Source: Oribacterium sp.
GTDB lineage: Bacteria > Bacillota_A > Clostridia > Lachnospirales > Lachnospiraceae
Assembly: GCA_017940955.1 (NCBI GenBank)
Contig: JAGAXP010000324.1
Span: 1 to 14,805, forward strand
Length of the DNA stretch: 14,805 bases
Direction of reading: 5' to 3'
This document shows positions 13,828 through 14,805 of the stretch, piece by piece. A program made the position numbers and the translations under genes. Within the stretch, counting starts at the first letter, position 1. Every line of letters starts with the position of its first letter. The notes below the pieces were generated by a model, which did no database searches, had not been told where the DNA came from, and saw only the letters and a list, made by a program, of their open reading frames with translations.

Positions 13828-14527
13828 AGTAGATAATCTTAAAATAAACTATGGCGGAATCGAGGCGGTTAAGGGCATCAGCTTTGAGGTTCCGGATCAT
13901 TCCATCGTAACTCTCATAGGAGCAAACGGCGCAGGAAAGTCTTCGACCCTTCGTACAATTGCAGGTCTTGTTAAGGCCAGCGAGGGAACCATCAATCTTG
14001 ACGGAGAAGACATTACCAATATGCCATCAGCAAAAAGAGTGGGAAAGGGCATCGTGCTCTGCCCCGAGGGAAGAAGAGTATTCCCCGACATGACCGTTCT
14101 TGAAAATATAAAGATCGGAGCATATCTGAGAAATGATGATCTCACAGCAGACATAGAGAATGTTTATAATCTGTTCCCGAGACTTAAGGAACGTAACTGG
14201 CAGCTTGCCGGAACTCTTTCCGGCGGTGAGCAGCAGATGCTTGCGGTGGCGAGAGCGCTCATGTCCAATCCTGAGATCATGATGCTGGATGAGCCCTCCC
14301 TCGGTCTTGCACCCATAGTTGTGCAGGAAATCTTCTCCATCATCAAGAAGATCAACAAGGAGCGCGGAACAACCATCCTCCTCATCGAGCAGAATGCCAA
14401 CATGGCCCTGAAGGTTGCCGACAAGGCCTATGTCATGGAGACCGGACGTATCACGCTTTCCGGCACCGGGGCAGAACTGCTTCAAAACGATGAAATAAAG
14501 GCTGCATATCTTGGCAAGAAGAAATGA
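13820..14527 (+). CDS. livF: Branched-chain amino acid ABC transporter ATP-binding protein LivF
   Basis: A 235-residue second ATPase of the importer. Walker A GANGAGKSS (34-42), signature LSGGEQQMLAVARAL beginning at residue 133, Walker B MMLDEP with Asp157-Glu158, the family SLGLAPI block and switch His region replaced by LLIEQNANMAL, in which Gln takes the usual His place, as is normal for LivF. The start lies inside the last codons of livG; GGGAGG (13806-13811) is eight bases ahead. It is the last gene of the liv operon, about 104 bases before the bidirectional terminator. Confidence 0.95.
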   Translation: MLKVDNLKINYGGIEAVKGISFEVPDHSIVTLIGANGAGKSSTLRTIAGLVKASEGTINLDGEDITNMPSAKRVGKGIVLCPEGRRVFPDMTVLENIKIGAYLRNDDLTADIENVYNLFPRLKERNWQLAGTLSGGEQQMLAVARALMSNPEIMMLDEPSLGLAPIVVQEIFSIIKKINKERGTTILLIEQNANMALKVADKAYVMETGRITLSGTGAELLQNDEIKAAYLGKKK

Positions 14528-14532
14528 ACCCC

Positions 14533-14542
14533 GGGGACGGAG
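14533..14542 (+). repeat. GGGGACGGAG motif after livF, possible REP-like remnant
   Basis: It starts five bases after the livF stop, as the right part of CCCCGGGG (14529-14536) followed by ACGGAGTTA. The same ten bases are on the - strand at 3340-3349. No full palindromic partner was found nearby, so this is at most a solo half element. Confidence 0.3.
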
Positions 14543-14630
14543 TTATGGCTCATTTCATATGAAGCTGTGGTCTTTCCAAATTGATTTCTCTTCTCATCAG
14601 ACATTCAAAACAAATATTTTTAAAATAGCA

Positions 14631-14676
14631 AAAATGACATCCGATGATCCTATAACAAGGAATCGGATGTCATTTT
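14631..14676. terminator. Bidirectional terminator between livF and the HTH regulator
   Basis: A perfect 15-bp stem, AAAATGACATCCGAT (14631-14645) with 14662-14676, encloses a 16-nt loop. The arms begin with A and end with T runs, so it can work both ways. On - the T run is five bases and follows directly; on + it is TTTTCCGTTTTC. The stem overlaps the stop codon (14670-14672) and last codons of the - strand gene. Confidence 0.85.
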
Positions 14677-14805
14677 CCGTTTTCTTCAATTTTTTCAAAA
14701 AGGTCACCTGGTGAGCATTGCAAAGCATTAGTCAGACGGTCTATGGTCTCAAGACGAATGGATATAACTTCATTATTCATCAGTCTGCTGAGGTTTTTGT
14801 AGCTG
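14670..14805 (-). CDS. Cro/C1-type (XRE) HTH regulator, C-terminal 44 residues, cut by window edge
   Basis: Reading the - strand from the edge gives an open frame to a TGA at 14672-14670: SYKNLSRLMNNEVISIRLETIDRLTNALQC... ending SPGDLFEKIEENGK. This matches the second half of the small HTH family exemplified by YozG-like regulators: recognition helix (S-x-x-x-L-S-R-L-x-N), then E-V-I-S-I-x-L-E-T-I-D-R-L, then A-L-x-C-x-P-G-D-L-F-E. Such proteins are usually about 65-75 residues, so some 20-30 residues lie beyond the edge. It converges on the liv operon and is likely a DNA-binding regulator of unknown target. It ends in the bidirectional terminator. Confidence 0.85.
   Translation of the reverse strand, partial: SYKNLSRLMNNEVISIRLETIDRLTNALQCSPGDLFEKIEENGK

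Noticed and set aside
14511..14714. 67-residue reading frame on + after livF
   Set aside because: It begins inside the end of livF, reads through the bidirectional terminator, and is antisense to the recognisable HTH regulator.

Overview
The window looks like chromosomal DNA from a low-to-moderate-GC Clostridia-type Firmicute, most likely a Lachnospiraceae member of the Butyrivibrio/Pseudobutyrivibrio kind. This is inferred from AGGAGG-type ribosome binding sites, the Lachnospiraceae-like small membrane proteins, glycogen phosphorylase, the M29 peptidase and the complete Liv transporter. The species cannot be fixed from sequence reading alone.

Layout. (1) 1-2334: glycogen phosphorylase on +, cut at its 5' end by the window edge, converging on (2) a tandem-GNAT acetyltransferase on - (2397-3269), with a 15-bp stem between them serving as a shared terminator. 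(3) 3414-9035: one transcription unit on +, with a textbook promoter (TTGACA, 17 nt, TAAAAT with extended -10) and a strong terminator. It holds six tightly packed or overlapping genes: a 49-residue one-helix membrane peptide, a VanZ-like membrane protein, a three-helix membrane protein, an M29-type aminopeptidase with a long N-terminal extension, an OGG-type 8-oxoguanine DNA glycosylase, and a D-Ala-D-Ala carboxypeptidase with a C-terminal membrane anchor and an Asn-rich cytoplasmic tail. (4) 8981-9621: a 641-base gene-free stretch. It holds the terminator of that unit, a 173-nt near-continuous imperfect hairpin followed by its own intrinsic terminator (candidate non-coding RNA or mobile hairpin repeat), and the promoter and structured leader of the next operon. 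(5) 9622-14527: a complete branched-chain/hydrophobic amino acid ABC transporter (livJ, livH, livM, livG, livF). A hairpin-bearing 234-nt gap separates the binding-protein gene from the four others, which overlap or nearly overlap. (6) 14631-14805: a bidirectional terminator and, on -, the C-terminal 44 residues of a Cro/C1-type helix-turn-helix regulator running off the right edge.

How they work together. The liv genes encode one import machine: lipoprotein receptor, two permeases, two ATPases. The central operon mixes envelope functions (VanZ-like, DacF-like) with a peptidase and a DNA repair enzyme; joint regulation is implied by the layout, but no shared pathway is evident.

No phage, CRISPR, insertion sequence, tRNA or rRNA was recognised. 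The least explained signals are the long hairpin at 9129-9301 and the livJ leader at about 9391-9621. Most of the rest is ordinary core-genome content.
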